64,000 bases of DNA from Chitinophaga sp. S165 (GCF_003182155.1 NZ_QGTG01000012.1:148558-212557); one strand, 5' to 3'; counted from the stretch's first letter, positions 53,453-61,305 are shown. The notes: generated from the sequence alone by a model not told the origin. Program-made: numbers and translations.

Positions 53453-53827
53453 TTAATCAGTTTGAAGACAGTTGAGATATAGCGAAACTCGATACGCTTC
53501 AAATGGCACTCGGTTGTCTTCCCGATCTGTATAGGTCATCTTTACTTGACCATTGCCTGCGGGCATATCGCCGATCTCATAGAAGCGCAAATTCGGTGAA
53601 AGATTAATACCGGACATGAGCAATTTAGATTCATAGTTATCCGGAACAATTTCGCCCTTGTTCATCTCTATACGTTGACTGCCTCTGTAATAGATCAAAT
53701 CATCCTTGTCAGATGTAATCAAAATACTTTTCACATGGGTGATGTTTTTATCAAGTTCAAAGGTCTGGCTGACGGTCTGAAGCGCAGCAGTTATGTTTAT
53801 ATCAAATCTTTTTTTAACGATACTCAT
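53453..53827 (-). CDS. beta-rich hypothetical protein, candidate virion component
   Basis: 124 residues from ATG 53827. Nearly all beta: FELDKNITHVKSILITSDKD, YYRGSQRIEMNKGEIVP, LLMSGINLSPNLRFYEIG, and VPFEAYRVSLYLNC at the end. Alternating strands with an LLMSGI-like element would suit a jelly-roll. It lies between a 31-codon membrane peptide gene and another beta-rich gene. Confidence 0.65.
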   Translation of the reverse strand: MSIVKKRFDINITAALQTVSQTFELDKNITHVKSILITSDKDDLIYYRGSQRIEMNKGEIVPDNYESKLLMSGINLSPNLRFYEIGDMPAGNGQVKMTYTDREDNRVPFEAYRVSLYLNCLQTD

Positions 53828-53832
53828 GTTTT

Positions 53833-53928
53833 TCAATTTATTGTAAGTGAAAGCGCTAAGATTAACAACAGAAGGGTCGATATAAATAATATAATGCTAG
53901 GAACTGCTGTTTGCCATGCCAAATACAT
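53833..53928 (-). CDS. 31-codon single-pass membrane peptide
   Basis: An ATG at 53928, three bases after the stop of the upstream gene, opens 31 codons (MYLAWQTAVPSIILFISTL, then LLLILALSLTIN) and stops with TGA five bases before the next ATG. One hydrophobic helix fills most of it. It fills the only sizeable gap in this part of the operon exactly, which supports it. Tiny membrane proteins are usual in membrane-containing phages. Confidence 0.65.
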   Translation of the reverse strand: MYLAWQTAVPSIILFISTLLLLILALSLTIN

Positions 53929-53931
53929 AGT

Positions 53932-54666
53932 TTATGGCGTTGTGATAGTGCCGTGTAAAGAACAATAGATATAAGTGTTTGCCGGTATTCCGTCCTGTGT
54001 TCCTAATTCTACAGTGGCTTCAATAAGCACATCATCAACGATTAAGCGCGGATTACTTAACTTGTAATAACCAATAGGCACAAAATGGAAACTATTGGTT
54101 TTAAACATTGCAATGGAAGTTTCCGGTACCAACTGCTTTTTATTTGCCTTCAGGTTAAATTCTCCATTGACAATAGCGGGAAAGCCTTCCAGCGCCTTAA
54201 AGTCGGTTGCAACTATCTTATCTTTTGTTGCATCGGCAGAAGTACCTGCCAACAATGTGATGCCACTGACTAATAGCGCTTGATTTTTGGGAAGTTTCGC
54301 ATTACTAATATTACGTAATCCTACTTCGCGATCATCCTGCGGCTCCCATAGTTTAATAGTCCGGCTGGAGACAGGTTTTATGCTATAAATCATAGTATCT
54401 GCAAGACGTAAGTCACCACTTTTTAAACCAGCTTGGATATAAGCAGGAATCTCATTAAAGTGCTTTTCCATTTCTGCACGGCTACCTTTGGAGGGAGAAG
54501 CAGGAGACGCTAGTTTATTAATTGTACGCTGGCGTTTAATGGGATTCATTCTCTTAAGTGCTCCTAATAGCTCTTCGCCTTCAAGACCGTCCAACCCGAA
54601 CAGTGCTCCGGCATTATTGTATTCTTCAGCAGCTCCCAAGCTGCTAAGTCCATCTAGTCCTAACAT
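53932..54666 (-). CDS. candidate major capsid-type protein with N-terminal GLDGL motifs
   Basis: 244 residues. The first 30 residues carry GLDGL twice (residues 3-7 and 24-28). A basic helical linker (MNPIKRQRTINKL) leads to a beta-rich body (about 85-244) with LRNISNAKLPKNQALLVSGI, FHFVPIGYYKLSNPRLIVDD and VELGTQDGIPANTYIYCSL. Strand-rich bodies with 'LP.nqallvsgI' and 'Y..L..TIT' strands would suit a jelly-roll capsid protein. I cannot prove the fold from sequence; I infer a structural role. Confidence 0.6.
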   Translation of the reverse strand: MLGLDGLSSLGAAEEYNNAGALFGLDGLEGEELLGALKRMNPIKRQRTINKLASPASPSKGSRAEMEKHFNEIPAYIQAGLKSGDLRLADTMIYSIKPVSSRTIKLWEPQDDREVGLRNISNAKLPKNQALLVSGITLLAGTSADATKDKIVATDFKALEGFPAIVNGEFNLKANKKQLVPETSIAMFKTNSFHFVPIGYYKLSNPRLIVDDVLIEATVELGTQDGIPANTYIYCSLHGTITTP

Positions 54667-54726
54667 ATATACAAATTTTTGATGATTTTTGTTACGTGTG
54701 ATTATTATACTTTTAAGAGCAGTTTT

Positions 54727-55386
54727 TTAGAAGTTATAATCAGAAACATCTGCAAAACCTATAGCACCATCCAGTTCGGCACTTCCTACAGTTGGTCCTT
54801 GCAGCTCCAATTCTGATAAAGCACCAATTGTTCCTACTTCTTCTGCGCCTTGTAATCTCGCCATCCCGACATCCGCCAGACTTTGTTCAATCTCATCAAG
54901 CGCTCCCATACCGTATAACTCTGGATTATCAGATGTACCAGACACTTGTCCGTAATCGAAATATTGCAATGCCCCTACAGTACCGTTAACTGTCTCTTTC
55001 TTAATAAATTTGTCCAGATAGGTACGTTGAAGCATGCTGTCTTTAAATGCCTGCATCCGTTCTTTAGCGCCTTCCAGCCCATCCATGCCACTTACCGAAC
55101 CTCCCACGATGTTACCGCCTGCCATCATACCAAGACCGAAAGTGCTGGCCAGCGTATTACCCGCAAAATGACCAATACCTGTAACACCCAGACCAACCAA
55201 AAAAGCTGGCTTTCCGATCAGTGCTGCAACCAGCCCGCCACCCAAGACACCGATAAGCAGATCCTTACCTGTCTCCATTGCAGAATGTTTCACATCACCT
55301 TTTGTTTCGAGCCGGGAAGAAAGTTTAGCCAGTGTAGCCTGCTTAGTCGCAGCTTTCTGGTATCTGTTCCTTTTCGCTTTTGCCAT
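54727..55386 (-). CDS. Gly-rich membrane protein with GMDGL motif
   Basis: 219 residues. A basic start (MAKAKRNRYQKAATKQ) precedes Gly/Ala-rich hydrophobic segments at about 42-95 (LLIGVLGGGLVAALIGKPAF, FGLGMMAGGNIVGGSVSG). GMDGLEG at 100-106 leads to an acidic, helical C-terminus with YGMGALDEIEQSL and IGALSELELQG. Membrane-embedded with a small-residue helix hairpin; could sit in a viral inner membrane. Confidence 0.65.
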   Translation of the reverse strand: MAKAKRNRYQKAATKQATLAKLSSRLETKGDVKHSAMETGKDLLIGVLGGGLVAALIGKPAFLVGLGVTGIGHFAGNTLASTFGLGMMAGGNIVGGSVSGMDGLEGAKERMQAFKDSMLQRTYLDKFIKKETVNGTVGALQYFDYGQVSGTSDNPELYGMGALDEIEQSLADVGMARLQGAEEVGTIGALSELELQGPTVGSAELDGAIGFADVSDYNF

Positions 55387-55423
55387 TGTAAATTTTTTAA
55401 ATGAAAAGATGTGATATTTACTC

Positions 55424-57166
55424 CTACATTAATGCTATTGGAGCTTTGCGCTTCCTTCCTTTACTCTTACCTCGGTTGCTATCTCCGCGTGGTTTGCGTC
55501 GGTAGTTTTTTGAAGCTGGTGGCCCATTCAGTGTTCTTGAATGTGCCGGGGCCGGCGAGGACTTTTTACGGGCTATTACATAAGCACCTATCACCCCGAC
55601 GCCTACACCCATTGGAATTATCCATTTTTTGTTATTACTCCAGAAGCCCTTTGGTGTATTAGTAGAGTTGGGCGCTGATGTACTATCTTCCATAACTGTC
55701 CCAGTGTCTGATGCAGATCGCACCATTGCTGTAGAAGGAGAAGAATTGCCACCATCTTCGGATGCTAAAAATGTAGATGCAGCAGTAGCAGTAGCCGGAT
55801 TTGTTGCCGCAGCAGTGGGGGCGGCTACTTTGACTGCTTCCACGTCTGTGTCCGCAGCTGCGGCAGCTTCCTCAGAAAAGTCCTCGCTACCTTCTGTCTT
55901 TTTGCCCTTGAATATGTCACCTATCTTTTTTAATGAAGCGGCTATAGCAGCAATAACAGAAGAGGCAGCAGCAACAGTAGCTAAAGTGGCTGGTTCTCCT
56001 AGTTCGCCAAAACCTTCAAACCCTTCCATGCCACGCACGTTTTCGTCATAGTAAATCTCAGGGCCTAGTAACTGAGGAAGAGGCGTATAGATGTTCATAC
56101 CCATAATGCCATCATCTTGCATGATAGCGCCCAATCCAAGCAAACCATTAACCGCATGGTCTTTGTTGCCCTTTCCCTTCAGAATAGCTTTCTTCATATT
56201 GGCCGGATTACCACCCGCGTTAGAAAATATATCTTCCAGCTTTTGCCGCGTTTTTACGAGCTGCTGATAACGTGCTATGTCAATTCCCTTCGCTTTTGCT
56301 GCATTGGGAGAAAGATAGCTCCAGCGTAAGCGGCTGCCGATCTTTCCGATATTGAGTTTCATAGCGACCAGAACACCGTTACGCAAAGCCAGTGTTACAG
56401 GGTTAACTTTATTGGCGACATTTAGTATCTTTTTGAAAAACCCTTTTTTCTTTTTCTTTCCGGTTCCAGGAACGGCATCGGGGGTTTTCATCGGGTCATT
56501 ATCTTCTGCCTGCTTTTTCTTCTTTTTTCCAAACAGTCCCAGCTCACCGAAATTCTCATCGCCATCCAGGCCATTTACGATGCGGTCATCAGCGCTTGAG
56601 TAGGGCAATAGCGTGCCAAGTCCATCTAAATATTGTAAATCCATATACACATCTTTTTTTTCTGAGTAAGGAACTTCGTAATCAAATTTGTCCGTAACAC
56701 AGTCCACTGTAATGCACCTATCTCCATAGGGAACTACCGGATATATATGTTGAAAATGCGGCCTGGAATATTTCGTTATCCTCAGTATGTGCGGTATTCG
56801 CAGGTTACACAGAATACTACTGATAAACGTTGTATAGCAATCACAGTCAACACCCATTTTGCGATCGTCCCAACTACGACGTGGGCTGCGTACTTGCTCA
56901 TAACCATCTTTGTCTTTCTTATATCGAATATGCTTATATACAAAGTGCCATATATTACGACAGGTATCGTATGTATTGCTTCCTTTCAGAACGTTGGCGA
57001 TACCACTGGTTTGTTGTAGCGTTTCTGGTACAATCTTCTGGATAAATGTCAGTGTATCGCCAACCGTCGCATCTGTTTTAATCGTCTTTATAATACCGGT
57101 TGCAATAGGGAACAGATGCGCATACTGCGCCCCATCCTGCACCTGCCTGTTGGTTGCTGCCTGCAT
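55424..57166 (-). CDS. transglutaminase-like protein with GLDG motifs and C-terminal membrane anchor
   Basis: I start at ATG 57166 (MQAATNRQVQDG; 580 residues), two bases after the upstream stop; a TTG at 57220 is the alternative. Residues 65-170 resemble a transglutaminase/papain core: MGVDCDCYTTFISSILCNLR (Cys108), FQHIYPVV (His140), TVDCVTDKFDYE (Asp155). Then come YLDGLG, NGLDGDENFGELG, a Lys-rich part, and RGMEGFEGFGELG, an Ala/Thr-rich acidic stretch, one membrane segment (WIIPMGVGVGVIGAYVIA), and a very basic tail (RGKSKGRKRKAP). Proteolytic or cross-linking activity is inferred. Confidence 0.7.
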   Translation of the reverse strand: MQAATNRQVQDGAQYAHLFPIATGIIKTIKTDATVGDTLTFIQKIVPETLQQTSGIANVLKGSNTYDTCRNIWHFVYKHIRYKKDKDGYEQVRSPRRSWDDRKMGVDCDCYTTFISSILCNLRIPHILRITKYSRPHFQHIYPVVPYGDRCITVDCVTDKFDYEVPYSEKKDVYMDLQYLDGLGTLLPYSSADDRIVNGLDGDENFGELGLFGKKKKKQAEDNDPMKTPDAVPGTGKKKKKGFFKKILNVANKVNPVTLALRNGVLVAMKLNIGKIGSRLRWSYLSPNAAKAKGIDIARYQQLVKTRQKLEDIFSNAGGNPANMKKAILKGKGNKDHAVNGLLGLGAIMQDDGIMGMNIYTPLPQLLGPEIYYDENVRGMEGFEGFGELGEPATLATVAAASSVIAAIAASLKKIGDIFKGKKTEGSEDFSEEAAAAADTDVEAVKVAAPTAAATNPATATAASTFLASEDGGNSSPSTAMVRSASDTGTVMEDSTSAPNSTNTPKGFWSNNKKWIIPMGVGVGVIGAYVIARKKSSPAPAHSRTLNGPPASKNYRRKPRGDSNRGKSKGRKRKAPIALM

Positions 57167-57168
57167 TG

Positions 57169-57648
57169 CTATGGTTTTAATGTTATCTCTGATGCGCTGT
57201 TGTAAGGTATCCTTGACCAACCAAGATCAATGGTCGTGATAACAGTTGCAGATAGTTTCACAGACTTTTTATCAAACAGTGTTTTTATGATGCTGTATGC
57301 ACTGGATGCGATGCTTATCACTGGCAGTTCTACCATCATACTATCGATTACAACCTGTCCAAACGATGGAATTTGTATATCCTTATTTATAACCTGGCTA
57401 CTGCCAAGCAGTGAGCCATCGTATGTAACTCGGATATACGGGAATTTGACTTTAAAACTGGCGCGAGTAGGATTCTTTAGGAGTGCGTCTACTCTCAAAG
57501 TCAGAGCCGTCCATGAAAGACTGTGTATATATGCTTTTGGTATGACCTCCAATTGCACGCTTGCGCGGCGCATGTTGTAGAAATAGCTCCCACCAGCAAC
57601 AGCACCTCCGATTACAACAGCTCCAGCCAGTAGCTTACTTACAGTCAT
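57169..57648 (-). CDS. LEA14/WHy-like membrane-anchored protein
   Basis: 159 residues. An N-terminal hydrophobic segment (LLAGAVVIGGAVAGGSYFYN) anchors a beta-sandwich that reads like LEA type 2/WHy domains: LTLRVDALLKNPTRASFKVK, YIRVTYDGSLLGSSQVINKD and QIPSFGQVVIDSMMVELPV. WHy domains are stress-related in plants and archaea and are also found in bacteria; the role here is unknown. Four-base overlap with the upstream gene. Confidence 0.65.
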   Translation of the reverse strand: MTVSKLLAGAVVIGGAVAGGSYFYNMRRASVQLEVIPKAYIHSLSWTALTLRVDALLKNPTRASFKVKFPYIRVTYDGSLLGSSQVINKDIQIPSFGQVVIDSMMVELPVISIASSAYSIIKTLFDKKSVKLSATVITTIDLGWSRIPYNSASEITLKP

Positions 57649-57839
57649 TGTCCAGTTGATTTGCGTTTACGATCATAATAATCTGCAAGAATTTTAAAGC
57701 CCAACCAAATGCCACCGCCTACAAGTGCTTTTAATCCGTAATCAAGTAGACCGCTCACATCAACATTCGCCAGCAAGAGCGTACCAGTAAGAAGTACGTT
57801 ACTGAAATAACCGCTTGTTTCTGTTTTCATATCTAACAT
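57645..57839 (-). CDS. small holin-like membrane protein
   Basis: 64 residues from ATG 57839 (MLDMKTETSG). Two hydrophobic segments (FSNVLLTGTLLLANVDV and ALVGGGIWLGFKILADYY) with a charged C-terminus (DRKRKSTGQ), the layout of small phage holins. CATCTTTG about 20 bases upstream on the same strand (57858-57866) could be a promoter. Overlaps the next gene by four bases. Confidence 0.6.
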   Translation of the reverse strand: MLDMKTETSGYFSNVLLTGTLLLANVDVSGLLDYGLKALVGGGIWLGFKILADYYDRKRKSTGQ

Positions 57840-57955
57840 TTTGAGTTGACATTTACGATACAAAGATGCAGCGATCCTATTCCCCTACTTTCCACCATCT
57901 GCCTACAAATGCTCAAATCCCACCAACTCTTGCAATTCTGTCCACTTCTGCTCGG

Positions 57956-58186
57956 TTAATCGTCCAATGGAATTTCTGATGGCAAGCCGATTTTATCAAT
58001 AATTATCTGAACCTGACGAATGTTATAATAGTAGCCTTGTCGTTCCCCGATCTCTGACAAGAAAGGTCGAAGCCACCCTTTAAAAGTCCGCTTATTAACA
58101 CCATATAACTTTGCAAAAGCCACAATTGTATATGCTTGCAGCTTGAATGTTTGCCCAGATTCGGCCATAGATTTCACAGTAACCAT
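57956..58186 (-). CDS. small HTH protein, copy A
   Basis: 76 residues. Residues 18-65 are a helix-turn-helix with a wing: FAKLYGVNKRTFKGWLRPFL, then GERQGYYYNIRQVQIIIDKI. The same layout is found in the 67-residue protein at 60933, with WLxPFxxxIGxRxGYY and QVxII(I/L)DK in common, so the two are paralogues. Likely a DNA-binding regulator of the element. Confidence 0.7.
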   Translation of the reverse strand: MVTVKSMAESGQTFKLQAYTIVAFAKLYGVNKRTFKGWLRPFLSEIGERQGYYYNIRQVQIIIDKIGLPSEIPLDD

Positions 58187-58192
58187 AAGTAA

Positions 58193-58723
58193 TTAGATAA
58201 GTTTGGAATGAAAAAAACTGTAATGGAATATCGTCCTGTACAAAAGAGATAGTAAATCAAAAGCATTCAGTCTTAACAAAATTCTTCGGCAAGTAACCAA
58301 CGTTGAGCGTCTATTCCCATAGCTGTATTTGTAGTAATTGGATACCAAAATAAAATAGTCGCTACGGTATCCGGGAACATCCAACCTTTTATACAAAAGC
58401 CGCTGATATTTATTGTTGGTGGCACTATATCCTTCCAGATAATGTGGCTGCAACCACACAGATGGCTGTGGCAAACAGTTAGGCTGCCCAAGATTTATCG
58501 CCTCATGTGCAAGTAATAATCGCTCATAAAATTCGATGAACCGGGCCTCCATAACTATAGGATAGTCAAGATGCGTTCTGATAAGGACAATGGAGCGCTT
58601 ATGTTCCTCATCATCAAATGACTGCTCGGGCCAAAGAACGGCACACATAAAATGCCATGCGGCATTACAAAGGCGACCTGATATCGTGCGATCAGCCAAG
58701 GGCAAAGGAATAATTCGTCTCAT
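58193..58723 (-). CDS. hypothetical protein, first gene of the block
   Basis: 176 residues rich in Leu, Arg, Tyr and His, helical (NAAWHFMCAVLWPEQSFDDE, MEARFIEFYERLLLAHEAIN). No membrane segment or recognised motif. It is the most upstream gene of the minus-strand block and starts about 25 bases after CATCTTTG (complement at 58744-58751), a near-consensus -7 box, so the promoter of the block may be here. Confidence 0.6.
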   Translation of the reverse strand: MRRIIPLPLADRTISGRLCNAAWHFMCAVLWPEQSFDDEEHKRSIVLIRTHLDYPIVMEARFIEFYERLLLAHEAINLGQPNCLPQPSVWLQPHYLEGYSATNNKYQRLLYKRLDVPGYRSDYFILVSNYYKYSYGNRRSTLVTCRRILLRLNAFDLLSLLYRTIFHYSFFHSKLI

Positions 58724-59359
58724 GCGATGTTTTTTTATGAAAACAAAGATGAGGGACCGACAAATTGTAGGTTCTCAGATTTAACCGAATATTGATAAAG
58801 CAGATACTTTTAACAATAATCTGTCAGCTTTGGCAAATTTTTATGAGATTAAGCATAAAATTGTTCAAATTCGATTAGTACCTGTTGGCTAAGAAAAATT
58901 AAAGCGTAACTTTTTTTCATATTACGTTATGCAATTAACGACAGAGAGACGTCCGTACAGTTAAGAACTGTTTGCCTACCATTTACCTTTCATTTGACCG
59001 GGTTTGAAAAACATTAATAAGATTTGAATTAAGTCGAGATTGTTTTGTCCCGAGACAGCGAGTGATTGATTTTTATTGCATAATTGTTACACTACAAGAC
59101 AATTTTAACAATTGTATAACGTTAATATAAATTGATACAATGGGCCAGATTGACACAATATTTATTAGGCCAGATTGTTGTATCTTAATAGCACCTATTT
59201 TCGTATAAGCATTAAAGAAGTAATACCTATTGGAACTAAAACGTAAACCGATGTGATTGTTACACCCATTTATAGCTGTTGTCAGGTTTTCTTACTTCTA
59301 ACCAATGAAGGGGGATATTAAATATACTAAGTTTTTGTTAAGACCATTTCCTACGTACT
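58724..59359. promoter_or_regulatory. AT-rich divergent regulatory region
   Basis: This 636-base gap separates the minus-strand block from the MocR-like gene. It is very AT-rich and holds no convincing ORF. It contains the candidate promoter of the block (CATCTTTG on the minus strand, 58744-58751), a palindrome ACAGTT-AAG-AACTGT near 58956 next to GACGTCC, and the direct repeats at 59143 and 59168. A replication origin could also lie here, but nothing specific shows it. Confidence 0.5.
59143..59177. promoter_or_regulatory. direct repeats GGCCAGATTG, candidate MocR operator
   Basis: GGCCAGATTG occurs at 59143-59152 and 59168-59177, starts 25 bases apart, flanked by GATACAAT and ATTGTTGTATC, which are themselves inversely related. 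MocR/GabR-type regulators bind pairs of direct repeats upstream of their genes. The site is 183 bases before the MocR-like start codon. Confidence 0.5.
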
Positions 59360-60841
59360 ATGGCATTATTGAGAAGGTGGAACACCATTTTATTTTTTGA
59401 ACTCGACAGAACAAAAATCATTCACGATCAAATTTTGAATGGAATAATCCGCGAAATAAAAAATGGACATCTGGAAGCTGGTATGCTATTACCAAGCTAT
59501 AGAGAACTCGCTAACTTATTGAAAGTAAACAGAAATACGATCGCACAGGTTTATGAGGAACTTACAGACAGAGGCATTCTTCGAACTGAAAGACGTAAAG
59601 GAACCTTTGTTAGTGAAGGTCTACTACCGAAGCGAAATCGGCTAACTCATCTCATAGCTTCGACAGTTCCATCACATTCTGAAAGCAACTTTTCTTACAA
59701 CAAATTCCCGGAACCAATTGTTAGTTCCGAAATTCCACCTGGACACTGGAAGATAAAGTTTGACGACGGATATCCTGATCCTCATTTGGCTCCCAGCAGT
59801 AAATTTATAAGTGCATACAAGCGTATGTCTTCTCGAAGTACAAGGCAGAAGAAATCAGATTATGACGGTGGCTACAGTTATTATTTACTAGCCCGCGAGA
59901 TATGCAATATGCTACGTAACAGTCGGGGTTTAAATTTGCGAGAGGAAAATATCTGCACTATACATAGTACACGTATGGCATTGTATATGGTTGCAAGAGT
60001 TATTCTACTTCCTGGAGATAATATAGTAGTTGAAGACCCTGGCAGCTCAATTAGCTGGCAGACTTTTGAGCAGGTCGGAGCAAGCCTTATTCCCATTTCA
60101 GTTGATGATGAAGGCATCTCGACCACCCGACTGGAACAAATATGTAATGAAAAGAAAATCAAAGCCGTCTTTGTTACACCGGGGTGTCAATACCCAACAA
60201 CTGTGACACTTTCTCAGCAGCGCAAAAAACATCTGCAGCTATTATCAGAACAATATGGATTCGCAATAATTGAAACAGATCATAATCATGAATTTTGCTA
60301 CAACATTGGATCTACATTGCCAGTTGCTTCCGCGAGTATCGAGAAAAACGTTATATACATCAGCAGCGTAAGTAGGTTAATGGCACCATTGAATTTGATG
60401 GCGTTCGTAGCCGGCCCTCGCGAGTTCATTCAGTCGCTACGGGGGTTCTATAATACTATATACCAACGTGGTGACGCCATTCTAGAGCAAGCAGTAGCCG
60501 ACATGATGAAATCCGATATAATAGGACAATATGCCCGTAGTAGTTTAAAGATCTATCAACATAAAAGGGATTTCATGGCATATGTATTAGATAAAAATCT
60601 AAACAAGCATGCAAATTACAACATTCCAAATGCCGGGCTTGCGTTCTGCATACAGTTAGACGCTAAGCATGACGTCAATACAACGCGCAAAAAACTAATA
60701 ACATGTAATATTTGGATTCCGCCGCCAGAACTTATCATATCGGGAACTGATATTCCAAACATCCTGCGTATTGGGTTTGCATCTCTTTCAAACTATGAAC
60801 TAGAAAAAGGAATAGAAGAAATAGCAAATTCCTTAAAATAA
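59360..60841 (+). CDS. MocR-family regulator with degenerate aminotransferase domain
   Basis: 493 residues. Residues 10-85 are a GntR-type winged helix (IHDQILNGIIREI, LLPSYRELANLLKVNRNT, RGILRTERRKGTFV). From 130 on there is a fold-type I aminotransferase domain: DPGSS, FVTPGCQYPTTVTLS, IIETDHNHEF. The segment that normally holds the PLP-binding Lys (SKTLFPGLRLGY in relatives) reads SVSRLMAPLNLM, with Arg339 in place of Lys, so PLP cannot be bound as an internal aldimine. It may use the pocket to sense another ligand, or only as a dimer scaffold. Confidence 0.85.
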   Translation: MALLRRWNTILFFELDRTKIIHDQILNGIIREIKNGHLEAGMLLPSYRELANLLKVNRNTIAQVYEELTDRGILRTERRKGTFVSEGLLPKRNRLTHLIASTVPSHSESNFSYNKFPEPIVSSEIPPGHWKIKFDDGYPDPHLAPSSKFISAYKRMSSRSTRQKKSDYDGGYSYYLLAREICNMLRNSRGLNLREENICTIHSTRMALYMVARVILLPGDNIVVEDPGSSISWQTFEQVGASLIPISVDDEGISTTRLEQICNEKKIKAVFVTPGCQYPTTVTLSQQRKKHLQLLSEQYGFAIIETDHNHEFCYNIGSTLPVASASIEKNVIYISSVSRLMAPLNLMAFVAGPREFIQSLRGFYNTIYQRGDAILEQAVADMMKSDIIGQYARSSLKIYQHKRDFMAYVLDKNLNKHANYNIPNAGLAFCIQLDAKHDVNTTRKKLITCNIWIPPPELIISGTDIPNILRIGFASLSNYELEKGIEEIANSLK

Positions 60842-60932
60842 CTACCGTCAGCATACTGGCGCAAACATGAACTAGCTAAATAATGTCCTTATTTAACCTA
60901 CAATATATAGTATACCCATTAAACACCACAGT

Positions 60933-61136
60933 ATGAAAGAGAAAGAAGAGTTTCGAATCAAAGCTATGAATACAAAGGAGCTTGCTAATTCATATGGAGT
61001 AAGCAGACGGGTTTTCAACACATGGCTTCAGCCTTTTATATCAGACATTGGACCCAGGCGCGGATATTATTTTACAGCTCTACAAGTAAAAATAATATTG
61101 GATAAATTGGGGCCCTATAATTTAGCAGCTGAATAG
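60933..61136 (+). CDS. small HTH protein, copy B
   Basis: 67 residues. HTH plus wing: LANSYGVSRRVFNTWLQPFI, GPRRGYYFTALQVKIILDKL. Paralogue of the protein at 57956; both end soon after a QVxII-DK-G helix. An ATG at codon 12 is a shorter start. It is transcribed toward the right and away from the block that encodes copy A. Confidence 0.7.
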   Translation: MKEKEEFRIKAMNTKELANSYGVSRRVFNTWLQPFISDIGPRRGYYFTALQVKIILDKLGPYNLAAE

Positions 61137-61305
61137 ACTATCAGCATACGTTAACTACTACTCAATTCTTCCGCGCTTACTTTCAAACATTAAGAAAAAC
61201 ACCACAACTTAGAAAACTTAGCAGATTGACTTTATATCAGTTAACAGGCAGCATAAAATCACACATTTAGGAGAAACACTACATCCTTGCTTATATGTAT
61301 TCAAC

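Noticed and set aside
57900..57955. Short out-of-frame reading (LTEQKWTELQELVGFEHL) after the HTH gene copy A
   Set aside because: It looks protein-like, but it has no start codon and would need a frameshift at the end of the HTH gene; the paralogue at 60933 ends at the same place without it.
41001..58723. Interpretation of the block as a conjugative element or contractile injection system
   Set aside because: No relaxase, VirB4/TraG-like ATPase, sheath, tube or baseplate motif can be seen in any of the proteins.
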